64,000 nt of DNA from positions 1 through 64,000 of the forward strand of contig NZ_BAABKE010000006.1 of assembly GCF_039543665.1 (NCBI RefSeq), written 5' to 3'. The notes beneath the pieces are model-generated. The model made no database searches. It saw only the letters and a program-made list of their open reading frames with translations, and had not been told where the DNA came from. The stretch comes from Wohlfahrtiimonas larvae. Lineage in GTDB: Bacteria > Pseudomonadota > Gammaproteobacteria > Cardiobacteriales > Wohlfahrtiimonadaceae. The translations under genes were made by a program, and so were the position numbers. Positions 46,125 through 54,962 of the stretch are shown here, in pieces; position 1 is the first letter of the stretch; every line of letters starts with the position of its first letter.

Positions 46125-46631
46125 ATGAAAAAAACTCTATATTTCTGCCTGCTACTCATCGCCGCATCTTCTGTAGCGCAAGCTCAGCAAATGTATCGTT
46201 GGACTGATAGCAAAGGTGTTGTTCACTACACTGAATATGCACCAGACGAAGTTCGTCAACAAATCCTAAATTTTGATAAAGATCAACCTCGTGTTGATAC
46301 ATCAGCACAAGATGTTAAAAAATTGGACATCATGCAACCAACACAAGCTGTCCTCGTTGAGATTGAAGAAAAGCAAAACTTTGATCCTGCTGACAGAAAA
46401 AATACTAGCAAAGGCGTTACCATCCCTTCAAAAGCCCTAGATCCTTCCACAATGACTTATTGCCAAATTATTCATAAAAACCTAGAAACATTTACGGCAT
46501 TAGAAAATGGTGAATTTGATCAATTATTATTAGTGGCACAATCAGGCGCACAAACACGTATCTCTCCTGAAAATATTCAAACACAATATAAGACAACAAT
46601 AGATAATTTAGAGAAATATTGTTTACAATAG
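46125..46631 (+). CDS. DUF4124-domain periplasmic protein
   Basis: The 168-residue product starts with a signal peptide cleaved near AQAQQ (residues 19-22) and then the DUF4124 motif MYRWTDSKGVVHYTEYAP (about 24-41), a domain found in many proteobacterial envelope proteins of unknown role. The rest is unconserved to my eye, with two Cys (about 124 and 167) that could form a disulfide. It is followed by a strong terminator. Confidence 0.82.
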   Translation: MKKTLYFCLLLIAASSVAQAQQMYRWTDSKGVVHYTEYAPDEVRQQILNFDKDQPRVDTSAQDVKKLDIMQPTQAVLVEIEEKQNFDPADRKNTSKGVTIPSKALDPSTMTYCQIIHKNLETFTALENGEFDQLLLVAQSGAQTRISPENIQTQYKTTIDNLEKYCLQ

Positions 46632-46653
46632 TCTATGTTTAGTTCTATATATC

Positions 46654-46680
46654 AATGGAGCGCTAGCGCTCCATTTTTTT
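46654..46680 (+). terminator. Intrinsic terminator after the DUF4124 gene
   Basis: The palindrome AATGGAGCGC / GCGCTCCATT runs into TTTTTTT. It lies 23 bases after the stop and overlaps the region upstream of proS. Confidence 0.85.
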
Positions 46681-46708
46681 GTCACACTTTTTGCTGAGAA
46701 AGTCATAT

Positions 46709-48415
46709 ATGAAAACCTCTCATTTTCCATTGAGCACCACTAAGGAATTCCCAAAAGATGCAGAGATCATCTCTCATCAGTTAATGATCAAATCAGGTAT
46801 GATCCGCCGTTTGGCATCAGGCTTGTATACTTGGTCTCCGTTAGGCTTACGCGTTTTACATAAAGTTGAGAATGTTGTTCGTGAAGAAATGGACAAATCA
46901 GGCAGCTTAGAAGTTTTAATGCCTTCAGTGATTCCTGCAGAATTATGGAAAGAAACTGGTCGATGGGATCAATTTGGCAAGCAATTATTAACATTGAAAG
47001 ATCGTCATGAAAATGATTACTGCTTAGGCCCAACGCACGAAGAAGCAATCACAGACTTCGCACGCCAAGAATTAAAAAGCTATCGTCAATTACCCATCAG
47101 CTTTTATCAAATTCAATGGAAATTCCGCGATGAAATTCGCCCTCGTTTTGGCGTAATGCGCTCACGCGAATTCTTGATGAAAGACGCTTATTCATTCCAC
47201 ATTGACGCGGCATCATTGGAAGCAGAATACCAAAACATGTATCGCACATATTCTGCGATCTTTGATCGCTTGCAATTGGAATACCGTGCTGTATTGGCTG
47301 ACTCAGGCGCAATCGGTGGTGATCGCTCACAAGAATTCCACGTTTTAGCTGATTCAGGTGAAGATGCAATTGTGATCTCAACAGAATCTACATATGCTGC
47401 AAATATTGAACGCGCTGAAACACATGCTGGCACAAAATATGCAGCACCGCAACAAGCATTTGAAAAAGTCGCAACACCCAACGCACGTACAGTAGAAGAT
47501 GTCGCTAAACAATTAAATGTTCCCATCGCTAAAATCACGAAAACATTAATTGTTCACGCGGAAGATGGTAGCTTAATCGCGATCTGTTTACGCGGCGATC
47601 ACTCATTGAATGAAGTGAAAGCAGGCAACTTTAAAGGCATTGCAAACCCTGTAGTATTCGCATCAGATGCTGAAATTGTTGAAAAACTAGGGGTTTCTCC
47701 TGGCTCAATCGGCCCTGTAAACTTACCCATTCCAGTATTGTTTGATCATGCGTTATATTCAGAAAGTGATTTCATTTGTGGTGCAAACGAAAATGGCTTC
47801 CATTATGTTGGTGTAAATTTTGAACGCGACTTACCTTTTACAGGCACACATGATTTTCGCAATATCGAAGAAGGTGACATTTCTCCTGATGGACAAGGAA
47901 CAGTCAAGTTTATTCGCGGGATCGAAGTTGGTCATATTTTCCAATTAGGCAACAAGTACAGCACTGCGATGAATGCTTCTGTTGTAAACGAAAATGGCGA
48001 ACAAACCATTATGGAAATGGGCTGTTATGGTATTGGTATGACGCGCATCGTTGCAGCCGCAATCGAACAATCGCATGATGAAAAAGGTATTATTTGGCCT
48101 GACGTCATGGCGCCATTCAAATTATCATTGATCCCAATGAACTACCACAAATCAGAAGTTGTGAAAGAATTGGCAGATAAACTATATAAAGAATTCTTAG
48201 CATTAGGCGTTGAAGTATTATTGGAAGATCGCGACATTCGCCCAGGCAATGCATTCAATGATCATGAATTAATTGGCATCCCACATCGTTTAGTGATCGG
48301 TGAGCGTGGATTAAAAAACAACGAATTGGAATACAAAGGTCGTAAAGATGCAGAAAGCTCATTCATTCCTGTAGATTCTGCTGTTGAATTCATCATGAAC
48401 CAATTGAAAAAATAA
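46709..48415 (+). CDS. proS: ProS, prolyl-tRNA synthetase
   Basis: The 568-residue class-II synthetase is of the bacterial type with an inserted editing (YbaK-like) domain. Motifs: FPKDAEIISHQLMIKSGM, GLYTWSPLG, LGPTHEEAI, FRDEIRPRFGVMRSREFLMKDAYSF, and GIGMTRI in motif 3. The start at 46709 gives the canonical MKTSHFPLSTTKE; the frame extends 30 bases left across the terminator. Transcription must begin inside the short gap after that terminator or read through it. Confidence 0.97.
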   Translation: MKTSHFPLSTTKEFPKDAEIISHQLMIKSGMIRRLASGLYTWSPLGLRVLHKVENVVREEMDKSGSLEVLMPSVIPAELWKETGRWDQFGKQLLTLKDRHENDYCLGPTHEEAITDFARQELKSYRQLPISFYQIQWKFRDEIRPRFGVMRSREFLMKDAYSFHIDAASLEAEYQNMYRTYSAIFDRLQLEYRAVLADSGAIGGDRSQEFHVLADSGEDAIVISTESTYAANIERAETHAGTKYAAPQQAFEKVATPNARTVEDVAKQLNVPIAKITKTLIVHAEDGSLIAICLRGDHSLNEVKAGNFKGIANPVVFASDAEIVEKLGVSPGSIGPVNLPIPVLFDHALYSESDFICGANENGFHYVGVNFERDLPFTGTHDFRNIEEGDISPDGQGTVKFIRGIEVGHIFQLGNKYSTAMNASVVNENGEQTIMEMGCYGIGMTRIVAAAIEQSHDEKGIIWPDVMAPFKLSLIPMNYHKSEVVKELADKLYKEFLALGVEVLLEDRDIRPGNAFNDHELIGIPHRLVIGERGLKNNELEYKGRKDAESSFIPVDSAVEFIMNQLKK

Positions 48416-48447
48416 TTTTCACAGATTAGTTCTCAATCATTAACATA

Positions 48448-48482
48448 AGATCCTGCCCTGCTTTGCTTGGTAGGATTTTTTA
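48448..48482 (+). terminator. Terminator after proS
   Basis: ATCCTGCC (48450-48457) pairs with GGTAGGAT (48469-48476, one G-U pair) and is followed by TTTTTT. Confidence 0.75.
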
Positions 48483-48503
48483 TATCTATAAGTTTTAAGC
48501 AAC

Positions 48504-48535
48504 AAAAAAGCGCCTGAATCATCAGACGCTTTTTG
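48504..48535 (-). terminator. Terminator of rpsB-tsf
   Basis: GCGCCTGA / TCAGACGC with flanking A- and T-runs on both sides; on the minus strand it ends the tsf transcript 27 bases after the stop, and could also act rightward as a second proS terminator. Confidence 0.8.
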
Positions 48536-48561
48536 TTTGCTAATTTAAACTTAAGTTTAAA

Positions 48562-49437
48562 TTACTTGCTCAAACCTGCTTGAGCCATAACTTCTGTTGC
48601 AAAATCGATTGTTTCAACTTCAACACCTTCACCTAATTCAAAACGTACAAACGCTTTAACTTTAGCTGATTTAGATTTCAACAACTTGCCAACGCTCATA
48701 TCAGGATCTTTGATGAATGCTTGACCTTCCAAAGTAACTTCTTCTAAGTACTTACGAATACGACCTTCAACCATTTTTTCAACGATGTCAGCTGGCTTAC
48801 CTGATTCAGCAGCTTGTGCTGAATAGATATCACGTTCACGATCCAACAATTCAGCTGGAACTTCAGAAGCATCGATACAAACTGGATTAGCAGCAGCAAT
48901 GTGCATTGCTACATCTTTTGCTAAATCTTCGTCACCACCTTCAACTTCAACGATAGCAGCAATACGGCCACCGTGAACATAACCACCGATAGTGCCTGTT
49001 GCGTTCAATACTGTTAAACGACGCACGTTCATGTTTTCGCCGATTTTAGCGATCAAACCTTTACGAACTTCATCAACTGTAGAACCATTCAATGCTTGCG
49101 CACCTAATTCTTCAACTGTTGTGATATCGCTATTCAAAGCAATATCTGCAGCATCATTAGCAAATTTCAAGAAATCTTCATTCTTAGTTACGAAGTCTGT
49201 TTCACAGTTAACTTCTAAGATCAAAGCTTTTGAAGCGTTTTGACGAACCAACAATAAACCTTCTGCCGCAGCACGATCAGATTTCTTATCAGCTTTTGCC
49301 AAACCATTTTTACGCATCAAATCGATAGCCGCTTCCATGTCACCGTTAGTTTCAGTCAATGCTTTTTTACAATCCATCATCGCTGAACCAGTACGTTCAC
49401 GGAGTTCTTTAACCATTGCAGCAGTAATATTTGACAT
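48562..49437 (-). CDS. tsf: Tsf, elongation factor Ts
   Basis: EF-Ts exchanges GDP for GTP on EF-Tu. The 291-residue protein starts MSNITAAMVKELRERTGSAMMDCKKAL, whose segment LRERTGSAMMDCKKAL is the family signature, and has LILEVNCETDFV and VGKLLKSKSAKV. Length matches the E. coli protein (283) closely. GAGGT precedes the ATG. It is preceded by rpsB with an attenuator-like hairpin in the gap. Confidence 0.97.
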   Translation of the reverse strand: MSNITAAMVKELRERTGSAMMDCKKALTETNGDMEAAIDLMRKNGLAKADKKSDRAAAEGLLLVRQNASKALILEVNCETDFVTKNEDFLKFANDAADIALNSDITTVEELGAQALNGSTVDEVRKGLIAKIGENMNVRRLTVLNATGTIGGYVHGGRIAAIVEVEGGDEDLAKDVAMHIAAANPVCIDASEVPAELLDRERDIYSAQAAESGKPADIVEKMVEGRIRKYLEEVTLEGQAFIKDPDMSVGKLLKSKSAKVKAFVRFELGEGVEVETIDFATEVMAQAGLSK

Positions 49438-49471
49438 TTTAAAACCTCATTAATTAATGAATATCTCTAAA

Positions 49472-49497
49472 ATAAAAGCGCCCAAAGAACGGGCGAC
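49472..49497 (-). terminator. Attenuator-like hairpin between rpsB and tsf
   Basis: On the minus strand CGCCC (49491-49495) and GGGCG (49479-49483) form a GC-rich hairpin followed by CTTTTATTTT. It should cut transcription partially after rpsB, as known in E. coli, lowering tsf relative to rpsB. Confidence 0.65.
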
Positions 49498-49533
49498 TCT
49501 TATTGAATGCTTAAAACAATCTGTTGAGATTGA

Positions 49534-50283
49534 TTATGCTTCAGTAGCTTCAGCTTCTACGTAGCCATCTTTTTCGATAACTTCAGCAGCTAATTTAGCG
49601 TTAGAACCACGGCCAGCGATAACAGCATCTGCTGCTGCTTTTGCGTACAATTGAATCGCACGAATCGCATCATCGTTACCAGGAATAACATAATCAACAC
49701 CTTCTGGTGAGTTGTTTGTATCTACGATACCAATTACAGGAATACCCATTTTACGAGCTTCTGCAACAGCATTTTTTTCGTAACCAACATCGATTACAAA
49801 TAATGCATCAGGAATAGAAGGCATATCTTTGATACCACCCAAGCTGCGCTCTAATTTTTCTAATTCACGAGCAAGCATGATGCCTTCTTTCTTGTTGAAG
49901 CGTTCGATAGAACCATCTTCTTTCATCGCTTCAATTTCACGTAAACGCTTGATAGAGTTTTTCACTGTTTTGAAGTTAGTCAACATACCACCTAACCAAC
50001 GGTGATCAACGTATGGCTGTCCTGCACGCGTTGCTTCAGCTGCGATAGTTTCTTGTGCTGCACGTTTTGTACCAACAAAAAGAATACGACCATTTTTTGC
50101 AGCGATGCTTGAAATTACGTTCATTGCATCTTCAAATAATGGTACTGTTTTTTCTAAGTTGATGATATGAATCTTTTGACGGTCGCCAAAGATGTAGTTT
50201 TTCATCTGTGGGTTCCAGTAACGTGTTTGGTGACCGAAGTGAACACCAGCTTCTAGCATATCGCGCATAGTAACGTTTGACAT
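49534..50283 (-). CDS. rpsB: RpsB, ribosomal protein S2
   Basis: The 249-residue small-subunit protein begins MSNVTMRDMLEAGVHFGHQTRYWNP, including the signature GVHFGHQTRYWNPKM-like stretch, and has YVDHRWLGGMLTNFKT and PVIGIVDTN. It bridges the ribosome body and head. AAAGGA precedes the ATG after a leader of about 145 bases. Confidence 0.98.
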   Translation of the reverse strand: MSNVTMRDMLEAGVHFGHQTRYWNPQMKNYIFGDRQKIHIINLEKTVPLFEDAMNVISSIAAKNGRILFVGTKRAAQETIAAEATRAGQPYVDHRWLGGMLTNFKTVKNSIKRLREIEAMKEDGSIERFNKKEGIMLARELEKLERSLGGIKDMPSIPDALFVIDVGYEKNAVAEARKMGIPVIGIVDTNNSPEGVDYVIPGNDDAIRAIQLYAKAAADAVIAGRGSNAKLAAEVIEKDGYVEAEATEA

Positions 50284-50462
50284 TGTTTTATCCTTTAAAA
50301 ATTTAGGGTTGAGCCTCCAAGCATATTTAAGCGGACTTTATCAGCACCCAACACTTAAACAGTTCAGCTTGTGAGTCGTTTATTAAATTTCTTAGCTCGA
50401 ACTTTTAATTAAGAATCCAAAACTAAGCACGGCTTTATACCATATTGGTATGAAAATTTCAA
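50284..50462 (-). promoter_or_regulatory. rpsB promoter and long leader
   Basis: On the minus strand TTGAAA (50457-50462), 17 bases, TATAAA (50434-50439) give a near-consensus promoter starting near 50427. The leader of about 145 bases before rpsB is long and could hold the S2 autoregulatory structure known from other gammaproteobacteria; I did not resolve it. The remaining 50463-50564 leads rightward to hemE and shows only a TAGACT -10-like element near 50530. Confidence 0.65.
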
Positions 50463-50564
50463 TTTTTTTCAAATATTAAGATGCATTTAATCCCTATCTA
50501 TCAACTACAAGATTCGGCCTTTTCATGGTAGACTACACCAGTTAATTTTTAAGGAATAAGCGTA

Positions 50565-51623
50565 ATGAGTTATAAAAATGATTGTTTCATTAAAACACTT
50601 CTGCGAGAGCAAACATATAAGACACCATGTTGGATGATGCGCCAAGCAGGTCGTTATTTACCAGAATACCGTGCAACGCGCGCTAAAGCTGGTAATTTTA
50701 TGAATCTTTGTATGTCACCTGAGTTAGCAACAGAAGTAACTTTACAACCCATCGACCGCTTTGGTTTTGATGCTGCAATTCTTTTCTCTGATATCTTAAC
50801 GATCCCTGATGCAATGGGATTAGACTTAACATTTGAAGAAGGCAAAGGCCCGATCTTTAGAAAACCATTAACAACCGAAGAAGAAATTCGTAATCTTCGT
50901 AAAGTTGGCATGGAAGAAGAGCTAGGTTACGTAATGGACGCTGTACGCATGATCGTTAAAGAATTAGACAATCGTGTACCATTAATCGGCTTCTCTGGCA
51001 GCCCATGGACTCTAGCAACTTATATGTTAGAAGGCTCAACCAGCAAAGAATATACAAAAATCCGCGGGTTAATGTATTCAAATCCAGCATTATTACATGC
51101 ATTATTAGATCAATTAGCAGATGTAGTGATTGAGTATCTTAATGCTCAGATCGTTAATGGCGTAGCTGCAGTACAGATCTTTGATACCTGGGGCGGATTA
51201 TTAAGCAAAGAGTGTTATAAAGAATTCTCTTTACGCTACACACAAAAAATCCTCAATGGTTTAATCAAAAACTATAACAATCAAGAAATTCCATCTATCA
51301 TTTTCACAAAAAATGGTGGCGCATGGTTATCTGAACAAGCAAACGTAGGCGCAAACGCTGTTGGTTTAGACTGGATGACTGATCTTGATCATGCTCGTGC
51401 ATTAATTGGTAATAAAGTTGTATTACAAGGCAATATGGACCCTGCTGTGTTATTAAGCAATCCTGAAATTGTTCGCGCTGAAGTTAAGAAAGTCTTAGAT
51501 AAATTTGGCGTAGGTGGCGGCCACATTTTCAATCTAGGACATGGTATTTTCCCTGGCATCGATCCTGAAAACGTAAAAGCCATGGTGGATGCAGTCCGTG
51601 AACTTAGTCCTGCCTATCATTAA
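50565..51623 (+). CDS. hemE: HemE, uroporphyrinogen decarboxylase
   Basis: HemE removes four carboxylates from uroporphyrinogen III to give coproporphyrinogen III. The 352-residue protein has the N-terminal signature PCWMMRQAGRYLPEYR (residues 21-36), FSDILTIPDAMGL with the catalytic Asp region, GFSGSPWTLATYM and the closing FNLGHGI. Length is normal. The Nudix gene starts 19 bases after the stop. Confidence 0.97.
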   Translation: MSYKNDCFIKTLLREQTYKTPCWMMRQAGRYLPEYRATRAKAGNFMNLCMSPELATEVTLQPIDRFGFDAAILFSDILTIPDAMGLDLTFEEGKGPIFRKPLTTEEEIRNLRKVGMEEELGYVMDAVRMIVKELDNRVPLIGFSGSPWTLATYMLEGSTSKEYTKIRGLMYSNPALLHALLDQLADVVIEYLNAQIVNGVAAVQIFDTWGGLLSKECYKEFSLRYTQKILNGLIKNYNNQEIPSIIFTKNGGAWLSEQANVGANAVGLDWMTDLDHARALIGNKVVLQGNMDPAVLLSNPEIVRAEVKKVLDKFGVGGGHIFNLGHGIFPGIDPENVKAMVDAVRELSPAYH

Positions 51624-51642
51624 CAACAATAAGAGAGCGCCC

Positions 51643-52104
51643 ATGCAATACGAAGATAAACATTGGAGTGATGATGTTGAGATCTTCTCTTCGGGTGCAA
51701 TCATTGTGCGTTTAGAAAATAAAAGCTTTCGGTATTTATTACTGAAAGCTTATAATTTCTGGGATTTTCCTAAGGGTCAAGTTGAATTGGGTGAAAGTGC
51801 ATTAGAAGCAACCATCAGAGAAGTGCAAGAAGAAACAACAATCACTGATTTAAATTTTCGATGGGGATTTGATTTTTACCAAACACCTGCTTACTTTAAA
51901 GGTAAGAAAATCGCACGTTATCATCTTGCAGAAACTCAAAGATATGAAATCTCTTTACCCATCAACCCTGAACTAGGCCATCCCGAACACAATGATTGGA
52001 TATGGGCAACCCGCGCGCAAGCACTGAAATTGGTTACACCAAGAGTTAGAGAAGCTATCTATTGGTCTGATCTTTTCTTAGCCCATGACCCGAGAATAAT
52101 ATAA
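51643..52104 (+). CDS. Nudix hydrolase (Ap4A-hydrolase-like)
   Basis: The 153-residue protein has a Nudix box G45-x5-E51-x7-REVQEE with Thr in place of the usual Gly (ending TTI at 65-67), preceded by AYNFWDFPKGQVE, the pattern of diadenosine tetraphosphate hydrolases. Substrate is not certain. Start at 51643, with AAGAGAG upstream; the frame extends 54 bases into hemE but with no family match. It lies directly after hemE. Confidence 0.85.
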   Translation: MQYEDKHWSDDVEIFSSGAIIVRLENKSFRYLLLKAYNFWDFPKGQVELGESALEATIREVQEETTITDLNFRWGFDFYQTPAYFKGKKIARYHLAETQRYEISLPINPELGHPEHNDWIWATRAQALKLVTPRVREAIYWSDLFLAHDPRII

Positions 52105-52199
52105 GGTAGTTTGATCATTCATAACTCAAAATTTATTTTATTAGTCATATAGTATATAGTAAGGACACATGCGCTATATTGATGAATTGGAGAACACTG

Positions 52200-52586
52200 A
52201 TGGCAGCACCACTAACTAAAATTTTATGTATTGATGATGACCAAGATATCCTCAGCATCATTGAGTTTTCTCTCTCAGAAGTTGGAGGCTTTGAAGTATT
52301 AGCCTGTAACTCTGGCGCTGAAGCGTTAGAAAAAGTAGATGGCTTCGCACCACAAATGTTCTTAATTGATGTGATGATGCCTGGCATGAGCGGACCTGAA
52401 GTTTTAGCTGAATTGCACAAGCAACCACAATATGCTTCAACGCCAGCAATTTTTTTAACAGCTAATGCAAATTTTGCAGCATATTCAGAAGCAAAACCCC
52501 CTAAATTATTGGGTGTTTTAACTAAACCTTTTGACCCAATGCAGTTACCAGAACGCATTCAAAAACTTTGGGACGAGTTCATGTAA
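52200..52586 (+). CDS. Stand-alone response-regulator receiver protein
   Basis: The 128-residue protein is a complete receiver domain without output: acidic pair D12-D13, phosphoacceptor D57 in LIDVMMPGMSG, T87, and K109 in LTKPF. It probably signals by protein contact. No histidine kinase is in the window. The ATG at 52200 has TTGGAGAA before it. The argA start follows the stop after one base, so the two are translationally coupled. Confidence 0.88.
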   Translation: MAAPLTKILCIDDDQDILSIIEFSLSEVGGFEVLACNSGAEALEKVDGFAPQMFLIDVMMPGMSGPEVLAELHKQPQYASTPAIFLTANANFAAYSEAKPPKLLGVLTKPFDPMQLPERIQKLWDEFM

Positions 52587-52587
52587 T

Positions 52588-53820
52588 ATGCTCAATCAAA
52601 CAATTTTAAAAGTACTGCACGATGCAGGGCAATATTTTCATACATATTCAGGCAGTACTTTTGTTGTTTTATTAGATCAAGTTTCAAAAGCACAAACTAG
52701 CAGTATCGCTAAAGACATTGCACTACTTTGTGCTTTGAATATCAAAATCATCCTTATCGCACCTTCTCATCCCATCGGACAACCTTTCGTTATACGATCA
52801 GATGAAGAATTAGAACAACTGCTAGTTAAAACTCAAGTCACACAACGTAAAGCTGAAGTATTACTGAACCAAGCTTTCTATCAATACCAAATTAATTCTG
52901 CCATTGTTTCTAGCAGTGCTGTGACAACCAAACCTTATGGCATTCATAATGGTATTGATTATGGTTATTTTGGCAAAGCTAGAAACATCAAAAAAGAGCT
53001 TCTGAATCATATCTTGGAAAGCGCGTCTTGCTTAATCATTCCTACTTTTGGTTTCGCCCCTACTGGCGAAACATTCATCATGGATGGTTTAGAAATGGCA
53101 GAAAAAATTGCCAGCAGTTTACAATGCCAAAAACTCATGATTTTAACAGAGCATGACAAGTTGCCACGAGAAATGAATGCTACGCAAGCAAAAGTGCTCA
53201 GCCAAGATGACAACCTCCCTATCCATATCCGCTCTCTGATTAAAAATAGTATTCCTGCCATTGAACATGGTGTAGAGCGTATACATTTACTGAATAAAGC
53301 CACAGAAGGTGAATTAATCATTGAGCTACTCACTCGAGATGGTATCGGCTCAATGATCACGAATGAGCCTTATGATGAAATCAAACCCGCTGAACTGACA
53401 GACATTCAAGCATTGAAAGCATTAATGCAGCCATTAGAAGATGATGGCACATTGAAGAAACGCAGTATTCAAGAGTTAGAAAAAGATATACATAATTTCT
53501 ACTTAATGTTCCGCGACAATTCGCTCATTGGCGCTGTTGCATATTATCCATACCCTGAAGAAAAGACCGCTGAACTTGCCTCCCTCATTGTGCACCCTGA
53601 TTATCGTAAAGGTAAAAAAGCCAATCAGTTGATGCAATTTGTAGAACATAAAGCACATGAAAATGGCTTTGATTCAATTTTTCTACTAACAACTCAAACT
53701 GCACATTGGTTTATGGGCAATGGCTTTAAAGAAGCAAAAATCAGTGATTTGCCGAAAGATAAATTAGCTGTTTATGATTACACACGAAACTCTAAAGTCT
53801 TCTTCAAGCATATTGTGTAA
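52588..53820 (+). CDS. argA: ArgA-like N-acetylglutamate synthase (kinase-fold plus GNAT)
   Basis: The 410-residue protein joins an amino-acid-kinase-fold region (about 1-265) to a GNAT acetyltransferase (about 280-410; AELASLIVHPDYRKGKKANQLMQFVEHKA is the acetyl-CoA binding pattern, shown here by its part VHPDYRKGKKANQLM). It matches ArgA, which acetylates glutamate as the first step of arginine synthesis. It is a little shorter than E. coli ArgA (443), lacking some N-terminal residues. I start at 52588, one base after the receiver stop; the frame extends 57 bases further with no match. Confidence 0.88.
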   Translation: MLNQTILKVLHDAGQYFHTYSGSTFVVLLDQVSKAQTSSIAKDIALLCALNIKIILIAPSHPIGQPFVIRSDEELEQLLVKTQVTQRKAEVLLNQAFYQYQINSAIVSSSAVTTKPYGIHNGIDYGYFGKARNIKKELLNHILESASCLIIPTFGFAPTGETFIMDGLEMAEKIASSLQCQKLMILTEHDKLPREMNATQAKVLSQDDNLPIHIRSLIKNSIPAIEHGVERIHLLNKATEGELIIELLTRDGIGSMITNEPYDEIKPAELTDIQALKALMQPLEDDGTLKKRSIQELEKDIHNFYLMFRDNSLIGAVAYYPYPEEKTAELASLIVHPDYRKGKKANQLMQFVEHKAHENGFDSIFLLTTQTAHWFMGNGFKEAKISDLPKDKLAVYDYTRNSKVFFKHIV

Positions 53821-53833
53821 ACTACTCATTTCA

Positions 53834-53865
53834 AGTAAACTTTAATTTTGAAAATTAAGTTTACT
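53834..53865 (+). promoter_or_regulatory. BirA-type operator upstream of bioY
   Basis: Half-sites AGTAAACTT (53834-53842) and AAGTTTACT (53857-53865) are separated by 14 bases and resemble the BirA operator TTGTAAACC-N14/15-GGTTTACAA known in gammaproteobacteria. The whole 32 bases form a nearly perfect inverted repeat ending five bases before the bioY ATG, well placed to block transcription or ribosome access when biotin is plentiful. Confidence 0.65.
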
Positions 53866-53870
53866 AAATT

Positions 53871-54410
53871 ATGATTAAGTCACAAAAATATCTGAAAATA
53901 ATCGCATTAATCATTAGTTTAATTACTTTTCTAAGCCTTTTTGCTCAATTATCCATTACGATTGGTACGATTCCAATTACAGGACAGACCCTAGCTATCG
54001 GCATCATTGCATCCATTTTCTCATGCAGAATTGGATTAGCTACTGTCTTAGGATATTTATGCTTAGGAGCCTTAGGCTTGCCAATTTTTGCCAACCAAAA
54101 AAGTGGCTTCGATGCAATTTTAGGTGCCACTGGTGGCTTTCTTGTAGGTTTTGTTTTTTACGTCATCACTGTGCGCGCATGTCTAAGTTTCTCTAAAAAA
54201 CTTATTACATTTATCATTGCCAATGTACTAGCAACCATCGTCACACTCATTTTTGGCAGTGCATGGCTCTATATCAGTAAAGATCTCGCTATGATGAAAG
54301 TGATCAATATTGCGATGATACCATTCATTATACCCGGCATTATCAAATCAACATTATCCGCAATTATTGGTTACAGTACGATGTCATATTTAAGACGCTC
54401 GAACAAATAG
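53871..54410 (+). CDS. bioY: BioY, biotin transporter S component
   Basis: The 179-residue membrane protein has about six helices and the BioY pattern TIGTIPITGQTLAIGI and LGYLCLGALGLPIF, with LGATGGFLVGF. It binds biotin for uptake, either alone or with an ECF module. Its own energising genes are not adjacent; the ECF module at 22.2-24.2 kb is a possible partner in the same genome. There is no clear ribosome site before the ATG. It overlaps the convergent rsmD by 21 bases. Confidence 0.92.
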   Translation: MIKSQKYLKIIALIISLITFLSLFAQLSITIGTIPITGQTLAIGIIASIFSCRIGLATVLGYLCLGALGLPIFANQKSGFDAILGATGGFLVGFVFYVITVRACLSFSKKLITFIIANVLATIVTLIFGSAWLYISKDLAMMKVINIAMIPFIIPGIIKSTLSAIIGYSTMSYLRRSNK

Positions 54411-54962
54411 CGATAAATTTGATTCTTTAGTTTTCATCTCACGATGAAGCACAAATCCGTCTAATTGAATCGTAGGTATTTGGATAGATCGCTCTATCAC
54501 TAAATATTTCACACTCTGATAAATCGGCATTGTATTAATCAACTCAACAGATTGCGTTAATAATTCAGGCATACCAAAAGGTGGATCTAAAAACATTAGC
54601 GTAAACTCTTCTGTATTCGTAGACAAGTAATGAATGGCATCACTATTCATTAACTGAAAGCGATCTTTCTCTTTACAGATATTCTCGACATTCTTACGCA
54701 ATACTTGAAAAGCCTCACGATCCCTTTCATTGAAAGCCACTGCTTTTGCACCGCGAGATAATGCTTCTAACCCCAATGCACCACTACCTGCAAATAGATC
54801 CAAGCAACACGCACCATATAAAAAAGGTTGTAACCAATTAAACAATGTTTCGCGCATGCGGTTGCCCGTTGGGCGTAATCCATCGCGATCAACAACTTCC
54901 AATAAACGCGAGCGATAATCACCCGCAATGATTCTAACAGTATGCTTTTGTTGTTTTGCCAT
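54390..54962 (-). CDS. rsmD: RsmD, 16S rRNA (guanine966-N2)-methyltransferase
   Basis: The 190-residue methyltransferase has the SAM motif LDLFAGSGALGLEALSRGA and the catalytic LFLDPPFGMPELL (DPPF). N-terminal VRIIAGDYRSRLL and LRPTGNRMRETLFNWL are typical of RsmD. Its ATG overlaps the plsC TAA (TAATG), so it is coupled to plsC. Confidence 0.95.
   Translation of the reverse strand: MAKQQKHTVRIIAGDYRSRLLEVVDRDGLRPTGNRMRETLFNWLQPFLYGACCLDLFAGSGALGLEALSRGAKAVAFNERDREAFQVLRKNVENICKEKDRFQLMNSDAIHYLSTNTEEFTLMFLDPPFGMPELLTQSVELINTMPIYQSVKYLVIERSIQIPTIQLDGFVLHREMKTKESNLSLFVRAS

Noticed and set aside
53834..53865. Hairpin after argA as a transcription terminator
   Set aside because: AT-rich without a T-run, and half-sites match the BirA operator better.
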